A stretch of 64,000 bases of DNA. Source: Massilia sp. NR 4-1 (GTDB lineage: Bacteria; Pseudomonadota; Gammaproteobacteria; Burkholderiales; Burkholderiaceae_D). The notes beneath the pieces were generated by a model. That model saw nothing but the letters and a program-made list of their open reading frames with translations. It was not told where the DNA came from and made no database searches. The translations under genes were made by a program, and so were the position numbers. Of this stretch, positions 47,728-57,111 are shown in pieces (position 1 is the first letter of the stretch; the number at the start of each line of letters is the position of its first letter). The stretch spans positions 2,294,001-2,358,000 of the forward strand of contig NZ_CP012201.1 of assembly GCF_001191005.1 (NCBI RefSeq). Direction: 5' to 3'.

Positions 47728-48971
47728 AGCGGAACTTCGATGTGATCGTGATCGGCGCCGGCCCTGCCGGCCTGGCAGCCGCCGGCGCTGCGGCGGCGCA
47801 TGGCGCCAGCGTCGCCATCGTGGACGACAATCCCTACTCCGGCGGCCAGATCTGGCGCGGCGGTGCAGCGGCGCAGCAGGACGGGCGGGCGCGCCGGCTA
47901 TGGAGCGAGCTGCAGGCAAGGCAGGCGACCGTGCTGCAGCAGACCCGCGTGCTGTATGCCCCCGAAGCAGGCAAGCTGCTGCTGCAAATGCCGCAGCAGG
48001 CGCAGGTTGTGGGCTATCGCCGCCTGGTCCTCGCCACCGGCGCGCGCGAGCTGCTGCTGCCCTTCCCCGGCTGGACACTGCCCGGCGTAAGCGGTGCGGG
48101 CGGCTTGCAGGCGCTTGCCAAAGGGGGCTATCCAGTGCAGGGCAAACGTGTGGTGGTGGCGGGATCGGGACCGCTGCTGCTGGCCGTTGCCGCCACCTTG
48201 CAGGAAAAGGGCGCGATCGTCAGCGCCATCGTTGAGCAGGCAGGCAGCACACAACTGGCGCGTTTCGCCCTGGGCCTGTTCACCACGCCGGAAAAACTGA
48301 AGCAAGCCATCCAGCTGGGCCGCAAACTCGGCAACGTGCCCTACTACCGCAACAGCCATATCAGCGCGGCCCACGGCGCCGGGATGCTGGAATCGGTCAG
48401 CGTGCGCCACGGCAGCCGCGATGAACGCTGGCCCTGCGAGCTGCTGGCCTGCGGCTACGGCCTGCTGCCCAATACCGAACTGGCTGCATCGCTCGGCTGC
48501 ACGCTGCGCGGCCAGGCCGTGCAGGCCGACGAATGGCAGCAAACCTCGCAGCCGAACATCTTCTGCGCGGGCGAAAGCACCGGCATCGGCGGCGTCGATC
48601 TGGCGCTGGTGGAGGGCCGCATTGCCGGATTGGCGGCCGTTGAGCGGCAGGATGAAGCCAGCCGCCACTTCGCCGAGCGCACCCGCTGGCAGCGTTTCGC
48701 GGCGCGCCTGGAACGCGGCTTCGCGCTGCGCCCCGAGCTGCGCGCGCTGGCCGACGACGACACCATTGTCTGCCGCTGCGAGGATGTCTGCCACGGCGCG
48801 CTGAAAGAACACCAGAGCTGGCGCAGCGCCAAGCTGCACACCCGCTGCGGCATGGGTCCATGCCAGGGACGCATTTGCGGCGGCGCCACCGGCCTGTTAT
48901 ACGGCTGGCGTCCCGATTCCGTTCGCGTGCCGGTCGTTCCGGCGCGCATAGACAGCATCATCACTTCATAA
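47724..48971 (+). CDS. D-hydroxyproline dehydrogenase, NAD(P)/FAD subunit
   Basis: A 415-residue flavoprotein with two nucleotide-binding folds (VIVIGAGPAGLAAAGAAAAHG near the start and VVVAGSGPLLLAVAATLQEKG near 140) and a C-terminal BFD-like iron-sulfur domain with Cys in VCRCEDVCHG and RCGMGPCQGRICG. This is the alpha subunit type of HcnB/LhpE-like enzymes and passes electrons from the DadA-like subunit on to the respiratory chain. It follows the ferredoxin-like gene by an ATGA overlap. Confidence 0.88.
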   Translation: MKRNFDVIVIGAGPAGLAAAGAAAAHGASVAIVDDNPYSGGQIWRGGAAAQQDGRARRLWSELQARQATVLQQTRVLYAPEAGKLLLQMPQQAQVVGYRRLVLATGARELLLPFPGWTLPGVSGAGGLQALAKGGYPVQGKRVVVAGSGPLLLAVAATLQEKGAIVSAIVEQAGSTQLARFALGLFTTPEKLKQAIQLGRKLGNVPYYRNSHISAAHGAGMLESVSVRHGSRDERWPCELLACGYGLLPNTELAASLGCTLRGQAVQADEWQQTSQPNIFCAGESTGIGGVDLALVEGRIAGLAAVERQDEASRHFAERTRWQRFAARLERGFALRPELRALADDDTIVCRCEDVCHGALKEHQSWRSAKLHTRCGMGPCQGRICGGATGLLYGWRPDSVRVPVVPARIDSIITS

Positions 48972-48985
48972 CCAAGGAGACAAGC

Positions 48986-49897
48986 ATGAGCAGCACGAAA
49001 TGGCAAGGCGTATTCCCCGCAGTGACCACCAAGTTCAAGCCGAACGAGGATCTGGACCATGCCGAAATGGCGAAGCATTTCGAATTCATGATCGCCAATG
49101 GCGTGCATGGCCTGGTCACCTGCGGCTCGCTGGGCGAAGCCAGCACCCTGTCGCTGGAAGAAAAGCTGGAAGTGACCAAGATCGCCATCGAAGTGGCGAA
49201 CGGCCGCGTGCCGGTGCTGGCGAATGTGAGCGAAACCCGCACCACCAATGCCTGCCGTTTCGTGGAACAGGCAGCGGCCATGGGCGTGCAAGGCTTTATG
49301 GTGATGCCGTCGGTGCTGTACGCCGCCGATGCGCGCGAAGCCAAGGACAATCTGCGCACCATCGCCAAGGCCGCCCAACTGCCCATCATGGTGTACAACA
49401 ATCCCGTGTCGTACAAGGTCGATCTGACGCCGGAGGACTTCAAGGATCTGGCCGACTGCGAGCAGATCGTCGCCATCAAGGAGTCGACCGACAATATCCG
49501 CCGCATCACCGACCTGCGCAACGCGGTCGGCGACCGCTACCAGCTCTTCATGGGTGTGGACGACCTGTCCTTCGAGGCGCTGGCGGTGGGGGCGGACGGC
49601 CTGCTGGCCGGCCTGGTGGTGGCCTTCCCGGCCGAAACCGTGGCGCTGTACAAGCTGGCCAAGGCCAAGCGCTGGGATGAAGCGCTCAAGCTGTATCAAT
49701 GGTTCATGCCCCTGCTGCACCTGGACGTATCGGCCAAGCTGGTACAGAACCTGAAGCTGGTTGAAAGCATGGCCGGCGTCGGCAACGAGCATGTACGCCG
49801 CCCGCGCCAGCCGCTGCAAGGCGCGGAACGCGAGAAGGTGGTGAACGTCGTCAAACAGGCGCTGGTGAATCGTCCCGACCTGGGCAAACTGTTCTAA
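48986..49897 (+). CDS. DapA-superfamily deaminase of hydroxyproline catabolism
   Basis: A 303-residue class I aldolase-fold enzyme. The Schiff-base Lys165 (IVAIKESTDN) and Tyr137 (VYNNPVSY) are present, with the GSLGEASTLSLEEK block of the DapA superfamily. In this context it is very likely 1-pyrroline-4-hydroxy-2-carboxylate deaminase, which releases ammonia and forms 2-oxoglutarate semialdehyde. The semialdehyde dehydrogenase that finishes the pathway is not in the window. The start has AAGGAGA seven bases upstream; 14 bases separate it from the dehydrogenase subunit gene. Confidence 0.87.
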   Translation: MSSTKWQGVFPAVTTKFKPNEDLDHAEMAKHFEFMIANGVHGLVTCGSLGEASTLSLEEKLEVTKIAIEVANGRVPVLANVSETRTTNACRFVEQAAAMGVQGFMVMPSVLYAADAREAKDNLRTIAKAAQLPIMVYNNPVSYKVDLTPEDFKDLADCEQIVAIKESTDNIRRITDLRNAVGDRYQLFMGVDDLSFEALAVGADGLLAGLVVAFPAETVALYKLAKAKRWDEALKLYQWFMPLLHLDVSAKLVQNLKLVESMAGVGNEHVRRPRQPLQGAEREKVVNVVKQALVNRPDLGKLF

Positions 49898-49917
49898 ACA
49901 GTATCCGCTCACAACAT

Positions 49918-49944
49918 GCTGCGGCTGGACGCTCCAGCCGCAGC
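49918..49944. terminator. strong hairpin between convergent genes
   Basis: GCTGCGGCTGGA, loop CGC, TCCAGCCGCAGC: a perfect 12-base-pair stem, 20 bases after the deaminase stop. There is no T-tract on either side, so it may stabilise 3' ends or act as a weak intrinsic terminator for both the hydroxyproline operon and the convergent chemoreceptor gene. Confidence 0.55.
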
Positions 49945-49981
49945 CCGGTGGCCCTGCCTGCCGCGGGCGTTGACGCTTAAC

Positions 49982-51871
49982 TCAACGCGGCAACGCCGGC
50001 CCGCCTTCCAGCTTGAAGGTCGAGACCACCTGTTCCAGTTTTGCCGCCTGCTCCTGCAAGGACTGGGCGGCGGCAGCGGCCTGCTCCACCAGCGCGGCAT
50101 TCTGCTGGGTTGCATCGTCCATCTGCGTGACCGACTGGTTCACCTGGCCAATGCCCTGGCTCTGCTCATTGCTCGCGGCGGCAATCTGCACCATCAACTC
50201 GGCCACACTCTGCACCGATGAAACAATGCCCTTCATCGCCTCGCCCGCGCTATCGGCCAGCTTGCTGCCGGTGTTCACGCGCTCCACCGAATCCACGATC
50301 AGTTCCTTGATTTCCTTGGCGGCACTGGCCGAGCGTTGCGCCAGATTGCGCACCTCGGAGGCGACCACGGCGAAGCCGCGCCCCTGCTCGCCCGCCCGCG
50401 CCGCTTCCACCGCCGCATTCAAGGCCAGAATATTGGTCTGGAAGGCGATGCCGTCGATAACGCCGATAATGTCCGAAATCTTGCGCGAACTTTCCGTAAT
50501 CGCGCCCATCATCTGCACCACCTGCTCCACCACCGCCCCGCCTTTCACCGCCGCCTCGGATGTCGCGCCCACCAGGCGGTTCGCCTCATCGGCGTTGTGG
50601 GCGTTCTGTTTGACGGTTGACGTCAGCTCCTCCATCGCCGCCGCCGTCTGTTCCAGACTGGAAGCCTGGGCTTCGGTGCGGCCGGAAAGATCCAGATTGC
50701 CGGTGGCGATTTCGCTGGTGGCGGTGGCGATCATGCGGGTGCTGTCGCGCACCTCGCCGATGGTGCCGTTCAGCGATGAGACAAAACGGTTGAACGCCGT
50801 CGCCAGCGCGCCGATTTCGTCTGCCGATTCGACCGGCATGCGGCGGCTCAAATCGCCGTCGCCGCTGGCGATTTCGCCCAGCATTTCAGCGGCGCGCATC
50901 ACCGGCGCGGCAATTGCGCGGCTAATCAGGTAGATGGCAAACAGGCCGATGCCGCCGCCCACCAAGCCCGCGACCAGCGCAGAGATTGTGGCGGAGCGGG
51001 CGATATTGCCCAGCACTTCCGCTTCCGGCACCTCGGCGATCACATAGGAATTCAGCTCCGGCACGAAAGACGATGCGACAAACTGCTTGCCCCTTGTGCC
51101 TTCGTAACTGGCGTGGGCGTATTTCTGGCCGCCCAGCAGCTTCGAACTCAATTCGGCGCTGAATCCCGGCAGGTCTTTCAGAAAGTGCTTACCGTCGGCC
51201 AGTGCCGTTTCACGATGGATCAGTATCACGCCGTTAGCGCGCACCAGATACACGAAACCCGACTTCCCGAGCTTATAGCTGCGCACCGTATCAGCCAGCG
51301 CATCCACACTCAGGCCCAGGCCGGCCACACCCAGCTTGCCGCTGGCGGTCTGCACCCTGGTATTAATAAAGAGCATATAGCTGTTGGCACTGATATCTTT
51401 ATCAAGGTCGAGCCGGTAGGGAATGCCGCTGGCCACGAACTCATAAAACCACTGGTCGCCGGACTTGGTTTTTTCCAGCGTACGGTCGTAGCCGGCATTG
51501 GTAAAGTATTTACCGGTGTTATGCGAAACCCAGAAGACCGTGGCGGTGCGGTTCTTCTCTTTCATCTGCGTGGCATAGGTCTTCCATGCCGCCACGCCAT
51601 CGTCGGACAGGCCAGCCTCCTCCCACGCATGCAGGAAGGTGTTGTTTGCCAGGGTTTGCGAGACGGCCAGAGGCTGCGTGATCTGACGCAAAATGTCGTT
51701 GCGGATTTCGCCGATCTGCGCCGGCAGTTCCTGCTCCACCACACGCTCGCGGCTGTTCTGGCTCGTCATCGTGATGCTGAGGGTCGATGAAATCAGCAGG
51801 AAAAGCAGCAGGCATAAGCCCATGCTGAGCATCAGCTTATTTTTGATGGAGAGGCGGCGCAGAAAGTTCAT
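49982..51871 (-). CDS. methyl-accepting chemotaxis protein with Cache sensor
   Basis: A 629-residue transmembrane chemoreceptor. Membrane helix about 14-36 (LMLSMGLCLLLFLLISSTLSI), periplasmic Cache-type ligand domain about 40-300 (DQWFYEFVASGIPYRLDLDKDIS, LSVDALADTVRSYKLGKSGFVYLV in part), a second helix near 305-330, HAMP, and the MA signalling tip (DIIGVIDGIAFQTNILALNAAVEAARAGEQGRGFAVVASEVR, conserved hairpin, shown in part). It has no C-terminal CheR-binding pentapeptide. The start at 51871 (MNFLRRL) is a judgement; 51877 is also in frame. The ligand is unknown. Confidence 0.93.
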   Translation of the reverse strand: MNFLRRLSIKNKLMLSMGLCLLLFLLISSTLSITMTSQNSRERVVEQELPAQIGEIRNDILRQITQPLAVSQTLANNTFLHAWEEAGLSDDGVAAWKTYATQMKEKNRTATVFWVSHNTGKYFTNAGYDRTLEKTKSGDQWFYEFVASGIPYRLDLDKDISANSYMLFINTRVQTASGKLGVAGLGLSVDALADTVRSYKLGKSGFVYLVRANGVILIHRETALADGKHFLKDLPGFSAELSSKLLGGQKYAHASYEGTRGKQFVASSFVPELNSYVIAEVPEAEVLGNIARSATISALVAGLVGGGIGLFAIYLISRAIAAPVMRAAEMLGEIASGDGDLSRRMPVESADEIGALATAFNRFVSSLNGTIGEVRDSTRMIATATSEIATGNLDLSGRTEAQASSLEQTAAAMEELTSTVKQNAHNADEANRLVGATSEAAVKGGAVVEQVVQMMGAITESSRKISDIIGVIDGIAFQTNILALNAAVEAARAGEQGRGFAVVASEVRNLAQRSASAAKEIKELIVDSVERVNTGSKLADSAGEAMKGIVSSVQSVAELMVQIAAASNEQSQGIGQVNQSVTQMDDATQQNAALVEQAAAAAQSLQEQAAKLEQVVSTFKLEGGPALPR

Positions 51872-52050
51872 AGGCATGGTCCGGTGAGTTAAACCGCGGA
51901 TGCTAACAAGCTGCGACCCAGTGTAAGGGCTGGGCTTGGTTTTGCTCAACCATTGCCTGCGGGGTCTGTTGTAAATCCCGCCAATATGCTACGCCTTTTG
52001 CCGCCTGCTCCGCGTTCAGTATCCCGGCTGCCCATTTTTGGACAGCAGAC

Positions 52051-52085
52051 TAAAACTCCCGGACCGTCTGCGGGCGGTCCGGGAG
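52051..52085 (-). terminator. rho-independent terminator of the RTX protein gene
   Basis: On the minus strand CTCCCGGACCG, an eight-base loop, CGGTCCGGGAG, then TTTTAG (52055-52050): an 11-base-pair stem and a short T-run, 15 bases after the RTX gene stop at 52100. Confidence 0.8.
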
Positions 52086-52099
52086 CTGAACTTAGTCGA

Positions 52100-55000
52100 T
52101 CAAGCCAGCCACAAGCCTTGGCCTGCTTGCTGCGCCTGCACCACGGCGTCCTGCGCGATCCAGCTGCCAACCAGCTCGGCGCGGCTGTGGGTGCCCAGAT
52201 AGCTCACCCACGCGGCTTCGCCGCCGGCAGCATTGGCCGCCAGGCCGCTGTTGGTGTACAGCGCGTGCACGAAGGCCGCGTTATCGAGCTTGCCGTACAG
52301 CTTCTGGAACTCGGCCGAGTCGACGAAGCCATTGACCATCTGCTTGGCGTCCGCCTGGTTCGACAGCCACCAGTTGATGCCGCCCACGTCCGCCGCTCGG
52401 TCGAACACCGCCTGGTACAGCAGGCCCGCCGTTTTCAGACGGCCCGCGTCGGCCTGCGTAAACGCCAGGCTGATGGTGCCGTCACTGAACTCGGCCTGCT
52501 CGATGCTGCTCAAGGTATCGATGTCGGCATTGGCCTTGTCGGCCACCTTGATCTGGCCATCGGCGCCCAGCAGGATCTTGTAGTCGGCCTGCTTGCCGCT
52601 GTAGACCGCCGTATCCTTGCCGTCGCCGCCCACCAGCACATCGCTGCCCGCGCCGCCGTCCAGACGGTCGTCGCCGCTGCCGTTGATCCAGCCGGACTCC
52701 TTGTCCAGCGTGACCTTGGCGAAGACGCCATCCTTGGCTTGCAGCTTGCGGTGCTCGTCGCTCAGGGCAAAGCCCAGCATCACGTTGTCGCGGCTGGCCT
52801 TGACGCCATTCGCGCCGGTCAGCGCCTTGAGCCAGAAGTCGAATCCGCCCTGGTCCGGTTCGCGGCCCAGCACCTGCTGATACAGCTTGGTCAGGAAAGC
52901 CTTGTCATCCAGCTTGTCCATGCCGGCGGCAAGCCACTCCTTCGATGCGGCGAAGGACTTCGCCACGCTGGCCAGCGATTCGCCAGTGCCGGTGTAGAAG
53001 TTCAGACCACCGATATCGGCGGCGCGCCCGAACGCGGCGTGGTACAGCAGGCCCAGATCGACCAGCTTGCCCTTGCCGGCATTGAGGAAAGCCAGCTCCG
53101 GCAGCTTGTTCAGCTCCGTCACCTGCACGGTCTCGTTCTGGCCTGGCGCGAACATGGCCTGGTCGTGGGTCGCCACAATCTCGCCTTTCGCATTCACGCT
53201 GAAGCTCCATGCGCCCTGGTCGCTGCGGCCGCCTTGCAGCACGTCGTTGCCGGTATCGCCGATCAGGGTATCGTTGCCGATGCCGCCGTCCAGGAAGTCG
53301 TTGTCGGCGCCGCCATCGAGGATGTCGTTGCCGCCCGCGCTGCCCAGGATATCGTTGCCGCCCCCGCCTTTGAGCACGTCGTCATCGGCGCCGAGGAAGA
53401 TGTTCTGGCTGGCGTTGTCGCCCACCACGTAGTTGCGGCCATCGCCGCCGCGCAGCGTCGCTTCGCCAACGATGGCAGCGAAGTCCACGTTGTTCAGCTG
53501 CAGTATGGCACCCTTGGCCAGCTTGCTGGTATCGATCACCAGACCGATGGCAGTGTTGTTTGCACTGCCATCGGCCGGCGTGGTCGAGCTGCCGCTGATC
53601 AGGATCGGCTGCTTGATATCGCTGCCGCTCACCAAGCTTGGGGTGATGGTTTTGCTCAGCACCGTCACGTCCTTGCCCAGACCATCGAGGAAGCTTGTAC
53701 CCTGGCCTTTCAGATCCTTCTGCGCAGTGGAGGCGGCATCGGTTTTCTCTTCGATGCGGCGGATCAGGTCCAACAAGGCTTTGTCCTTGCTCAGCAGCGT
53801 GGTCGAACCTTCCGCACCCAGACCGGCACCCACCGGCAGGCTGACGGTCAGCTTGGCTTCGCGGCCGCCGCTGGCGACGTCCAGCGCGATATCGGCCAGG
53901 CCTTTGTTCGGCGTCTTGCCATCGTCCTGACGGCCAGCCGTCACGGTCGGCACGGTCACGGTGGAGCTGGTGGTGCCAGTCACCGGATCGGCCTTGGTGG
54001 TTTGGGTGACGGGCACACCATCGACCATCACTGGCGGCGTCACCGGAGTAGGCGGCGCAGGCGGAAGCTTGGTGGTGTCGATCGAATAGCTGGCCGTGAC
54101 GGGAGCTCCGCCAGCCTTGCCGCCCAAGTCCTTCACACCGCCCATGCTCAGGGTGATCTTGCCCGTACCTTCCTTGAGCTGGAGATTCTCGCCCGGCGTG
54201 AAGGTCACTTCCCATACCTTGTCGCTTACCGCTTTCAGGCCCGACAGCTTGCCGCCGGTGGCGCTCAAGCTATCCAGCGTCAGATCCGCAATCTTTTCCG
54301 AGAAGGTGATCGTGACCTTGGCCGTTTCACCCTTGTTCAGCGTGGTGTCGCTGAGCGTGATGGTCGCAGTCGGCGCGACGGCCTTGGTACTGACATGCGT
54401 GGTCTTGTTGGCGCCAAGCGCAGTGCCGTTGAACGAAGGAGTCAGTTCAAATTCGGTCTCGATACTCTCCGTATTGCCTGCCTGGTTTTCCTGCGGCGTG
54501 AAGACGAGTTTGCGCAGCGTGGCCTGGATGCTGGCCAGGGAATCGCCCTCCACAGTGTAAACACCCTTCTCGCCCTTCAAGCCGCTACCGCTGAGGGTGC
54601 CGTTGCCTGCCTTGAATTTGATGTCCAGCTTGAACTTGCCCACCTCGTCGCTGCTGAGCGTCACATTGCTGAACGGTGTGGTGGTTTGCGTATCCTTGAT
54701 CTCTACCGTCTCGCTGAAACCGTCCATCTTGATCCGGCTCACGGTGAAAGCCTGAACCAGCGCATTCTCGTCCAAGGTATTGCCCACGCCATCGCTCAAG
54801 ATGCCGCCCTTCCTGAACACACTGTACCCGCCATCATCGGCCAGGGTCCACTTGCCGTTGGGTGCATGGAACTTGAGGATGGCTTCAACGCTCTTGCCTG
54901 GCTTGAGTTCCGGCAGATCGACGGTAGCCGGCAACAGCTCTTTGCCAAGGCTGTCCTTCAGCCCAAACAGCTTGTAGATCTGGGCAGGGTCGGAAATGCC

Positions 55001-56833
55001 TGCGCCGCTATCGCTCATTTTCACGCGCAGTTCAATATATTCGCTGCCAAGGGCGGGATTCTTTTCGAGCTTGATGAATTCTGTCGCCGGTCCAAAGTTA
55101 TCGACGCTGAAAGTGCCCTTGGTGAATTCGCTTGTGTTACCGGCGATGTCCCTCACGAACACTTTATATTCGCCGCCTGCTGCGGGCACGTCTATATCCT
55201 TGAAGACCCATTGGCCCGCCTTGACATGTCCACCCTTGAACCATTTGTCTCCCAGCTGGATTTCGCAATATTCGCCACTGGCGCTGTCTTTCTCCAGATC
55301 GATCACGAACTCAGTTTTTTTGCCGAGGAAGGTCGTGCCGCCGCTCACCACGCCGTTTTTGAAAACGCCGGTGCCTTTCCAGGCCGGGGCATCGGCGATC
55401 AGCTCGTACTTTTGCACCGTTTCCTTGCCCAGCTCGCCGCCGGCATCGACGCGGAACTTCAGTTCGCCCTTGCCCTTCAGCTCAATATCCCAGCTCAGCT
55501 TCGTACCGTTGACCTTGTCGGTAATGTCTTTCCACTTGCCATCGACGAAGGCGGATACTTTCGCGTCCTTCGGCAGCGCCTCGCTGAGCGTTGCGGTCAA
55601 GGTTTGCTTTGCCACATTGGTGATGAAGTCGCCATCCGTGCCGCTATCGTCGGACAGCTTGAAACCGTCGATGGTCGGATTTCTGACCACCGTCAGGTCC
55701 AGTGCATCGCTGAGCGCACTCTTTACATACATATCGTTCGAGGTGGATTGTGCATAGACCTTGTAGCTGCCTTTGCCCAGCTTACTGATATCGATATTTT
55801 CAACCTGCCACGCGCCGGCGGACATCTTGGTCATAACCATGGGGTCAGTGCTGTCGAGTGCGCCATTGCCATTGGCATCGACGAAGACCCTGACCCAGCT
55901 GCTGGAATCGCCCGCGTAGCCCTTGCCGGAGAAGGTCAGCAACTGCGCCGAGGTGACATTGTCATCGTCCTTTTCCCCGTTGTCGCACTTGGCTGCCAAG
56001 TCCAGCTCAGTGGGTTTGACAGGCTTTACAGTAACGCTGAAAAACTTACGGTCGCTGATCAACTCATCCCCTACCGCCAGCCGGAAACTGTCCATGCCTG
56101 CAAAGCCCTCATAGGGCTTGTATTTTATGACGCTACCTATATTGGGATCGACCTTAAAGTCCGAGCTTTGTCCCGATGAGCCGACTGTGGTCTGGGCATT
56201 TTTGATGATGACGGCGCCATTTTTCGCTACTTCCGAAACCGTCCAGTCAATCAGGTCGCCACTCTCCGTGGCGGTGACGCCCACCAAGGACTGCAGATCG
56301 ATACTGTCGCCCTGCTCGACCTCTAATTGTTTGGTTTTTTCGCGGAATAAGGGAGTGCCAGGCAAGGCATCGAATTTCATATTGTCAATTGTGAAGGAAT
56401 CGACAAGTCCGCCTCCTTCTTTCCTCGCCAGGATAGTCAGTCCGGTATCCATCTGCGTATCCGACAGATCAATCGTCTTGTTGACCGGATCATACGTATA
56501 CGTTTTGGCTTCTCCGCGCTGGGTGGAGATCTGCACGCTTTTTATACTCTCGGAAGAGGAAATGCTAATGCTGTTGAGTTTTATCGGTGCCTCATACAAC
56601 CGGCCATCCTGGTTATATTTCCAATACATGGAAAGATAACCACCGTTCGCCTCAAGGTATTTGCCATCCATTCCAGCCAGGCCGCTATCGTTGTCTTTTA
56701 TCTGAATCGTCCCTCTGGATATACTCATCTCCAATTCTCCGCCTGGATTATTGGTGGAGAAACGCAGGATGCGGTTATCTGTAATTCTGAATCCGTCTTC
56801 GCCAAAACCAATGTTGTATGTTGCCTTATTCAC
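52100..56833 (-). CDS. large RTX/Ig-like/DUF4214 secreted protein
   Basis: A 1577-residue protein, probably exported by a type I system (no signal peptide, acidic, almost no Cys). Residues 1-900 consist of Ig-like or cadherin-like beta domains (for example KDNDSGLAGMDGKYL, FTIDNMKFDALPG, and SYSIDTTKLPPAPPTP linkers). About 1125-1202 are RTX calcium-binding repeats (GGGGNDILGSAGGNDILDGG), followed by a DUF4214 domain (about 1250-1370, LLYHAAFGRAADIGGLNFY), a short second RTX cluster (about 1383-1407), and a second DUF4214 domain (about 1455-1560, LLYQAVFDRAADVGGINWW). It is likely a surface or extracellular adhesin-like protein. No T1SS genes are in the window. The ribosome site AAAGG lies nine bases upstream. 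Confidence 0.88.
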   Translation of the reverse strand: MNKATYNIGFGEDGFRITDNRILRFSTNNPGGELEMSISRGTIQIKDNDSGLAGMDGKYLEANGGYLSMYWKYNQDGRLYEAPIKLNSISISSSESIKSVQISTQRGEAKTYTYDPVNKTIDLSDTQMDTGLTILARKEGGGLVDSFTIDNMKFDALPGTPLFREKTKQLEVEQGDSIDLQSLVGVTATESGDLIDWTVSEVAKNGAVIIKNAQTTVGSSGQSSDFKVDPNIGSVIKYKPYEGFAGMDSFRLAVGDELISDRKFFSVTVKPVKPTELDLAAKCDNGEKDDDNVTSAQLLTFSGKGYAGDSSSWVRVFVDANGNGALDSTDPMVMTKMSAGAWQVENIDISKLGKGSYKVYAQSTSNDMYVKSALSDALDLTVVRNPTIDGFKLSDDSGTDGDFITNVAKQTLTATLSEALPKDAKVSAFVDGKWKDITDKVNGTKLSWDIELKGKGELKFRVDAGGELGKETVQKYELIADAPAWKGTGVFKNGVVSGGTTFLGKKTEFVIDLEKDSASGEYCEIQLGDKWFKGGHVKAGQWVFKDIDVPAAGGEYKVFVRDIAGNTSEFTKGTFSVDNFGPATEFIKLEKNPALGSEYIELRVKMSDSGAGISDPAQIYKLFGLKDSLGKELLPATVDLPELKPGKSVEAILKFHAPNGKWTLADDGGYSVFRKGGILSDGVGNTLDENALVQAFTVSRIKMDGFSETVEIKDTQTTTPFSNVTLSSDEVGKFKLDIKFKAGNGTLSGSGLKGEKGVYTVEGDSLASIQATLRKLVFTPQENQAGNTESIETEFELTPSFNGTALGANKTTHVSTKAVAPTATITLSDTTLNKGETAKVTITFSEKIADLTLDSLSATGGKLSGLKAVSDKVWEVTFTPGENLQLKEGTGKITLSMGGVKDLGGKAGGAPVTASYSIDTTKLPPAPPTPVTPPVMVDGVPVTQTTKADPVTGTTSSTVTVPTVTAGRQDDGKTPNKGLADIALDVASGGREAKLTVSLPVGAGLGAEGSTTLLSKDKALLDLIRRIEEKTDAASTAQKDLKGQGTSFLDGLGKDVTVLSKTITPSLVSGSDIKQPILISGSSTTPADGSANNTAIGLVIDTSKLAKGAILQLNNVDFAAIVGEATLRGGDGRNYVVGDNASQNIFLGADDDVLKGGGGNDILGSAGGNDILDGGADNDFLDGGIGNDTLIGDTGNDVLQGGRSDQGAWSFSVNAKGEIVATHDQAMFAPGQNETVQVTELNKLPELAFLNAGKGKLVDLGLLYHAAFGRAADIGGLNFYTGTGESLASVAKSFAASKEWLAAGMDKLDDKAFLTKLYQQVLGREPDQGGFDFWLKALTGANGVKASRDNVMLGFALSDEHRKLQAKDGVFAKVTLDKESGWINGSGDDRLDGGAGSDVLVGGDGKDTAVYSGKQADYKILLGADGQIKVADKANADIDTLSSIEQAEFSDGTISLAFTQADAGRLKTAGLLYQAVFDRAADVGGINWWLSNQADAKQMVNGFVDSAEFQKLYGKLDNAAFVHALYTNSGLAANAAGGEAAWVSYLGTHSRAELVGSWIAQDAVVQAQQAGQGLWLA
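53227..53460 (-). repeat. RTX nonapeptide repeats, GGxGxDxLx
   Basis: Eight or so tandem nine-residue units of the calcium-binding parallel beta-roll (GGGGNDILG, SAGGNDILD, GGADNDFLD, GGIGNDTLI, GDTGNDVLQ). In type I-secreted proteins these fold on calcium outside the cell. Confidence 0.85.
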
Positions 56834-57000
56834 AAAAACCTTTCAATTGATTGCAAAGCGCAAAGGGCGCGGGAGATGGAGCCTGACCTCAGAACAACGG
56901 CCAGACTGGAATGGGATGGATAAGACTTGGGGATGGGGTGACCGTACCGGGGCGGGCCGAGGGATAGCCGGACGTCGGCTCTGAAACACAGCAAACACGC

Positions 57001-57050
57001 ATTGCCTAAACCCAAAAATGTATCATTAGGCAATTATCGTGGTTTTTGGG
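57001..57050. promoter_or_regulatory. overlapping inverted repeats between the RTX and LysR genes
   Basis: ATTGCCTAA (57001-57009) and TTAGGCAAT (57026-57034) form a perfect nine-base inverted repeat, and CCCAAAAA (57011-57018) with TTTTTGGG (57043-57050) another interleaved one. They lie about 170-215 bases upstream of the RTX gene start in otherwise AT-richer DNA. Either pair could be an operator, or the second a terminator-like stem after the LysR gene. The protein that would bind is unknown. Confidence 0.45.
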
Positions 57051-57111
57051 CAATAAGTATATATGTCTAAGACAAATTTCATCGAGTTGTAATAAAACCC
57101 GGCGCGCGCCG

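Noticed and set aside
51953..56179. Very long open frame on the plus strand opposite the RTX protein gene
   Set aside because: It lies entirely antisense to a gene with clear RTX and DUF4214 motifs; its translation is low in domain-like patterns and arises from GC-rich codon bias. No ribosome site or promoter fits.
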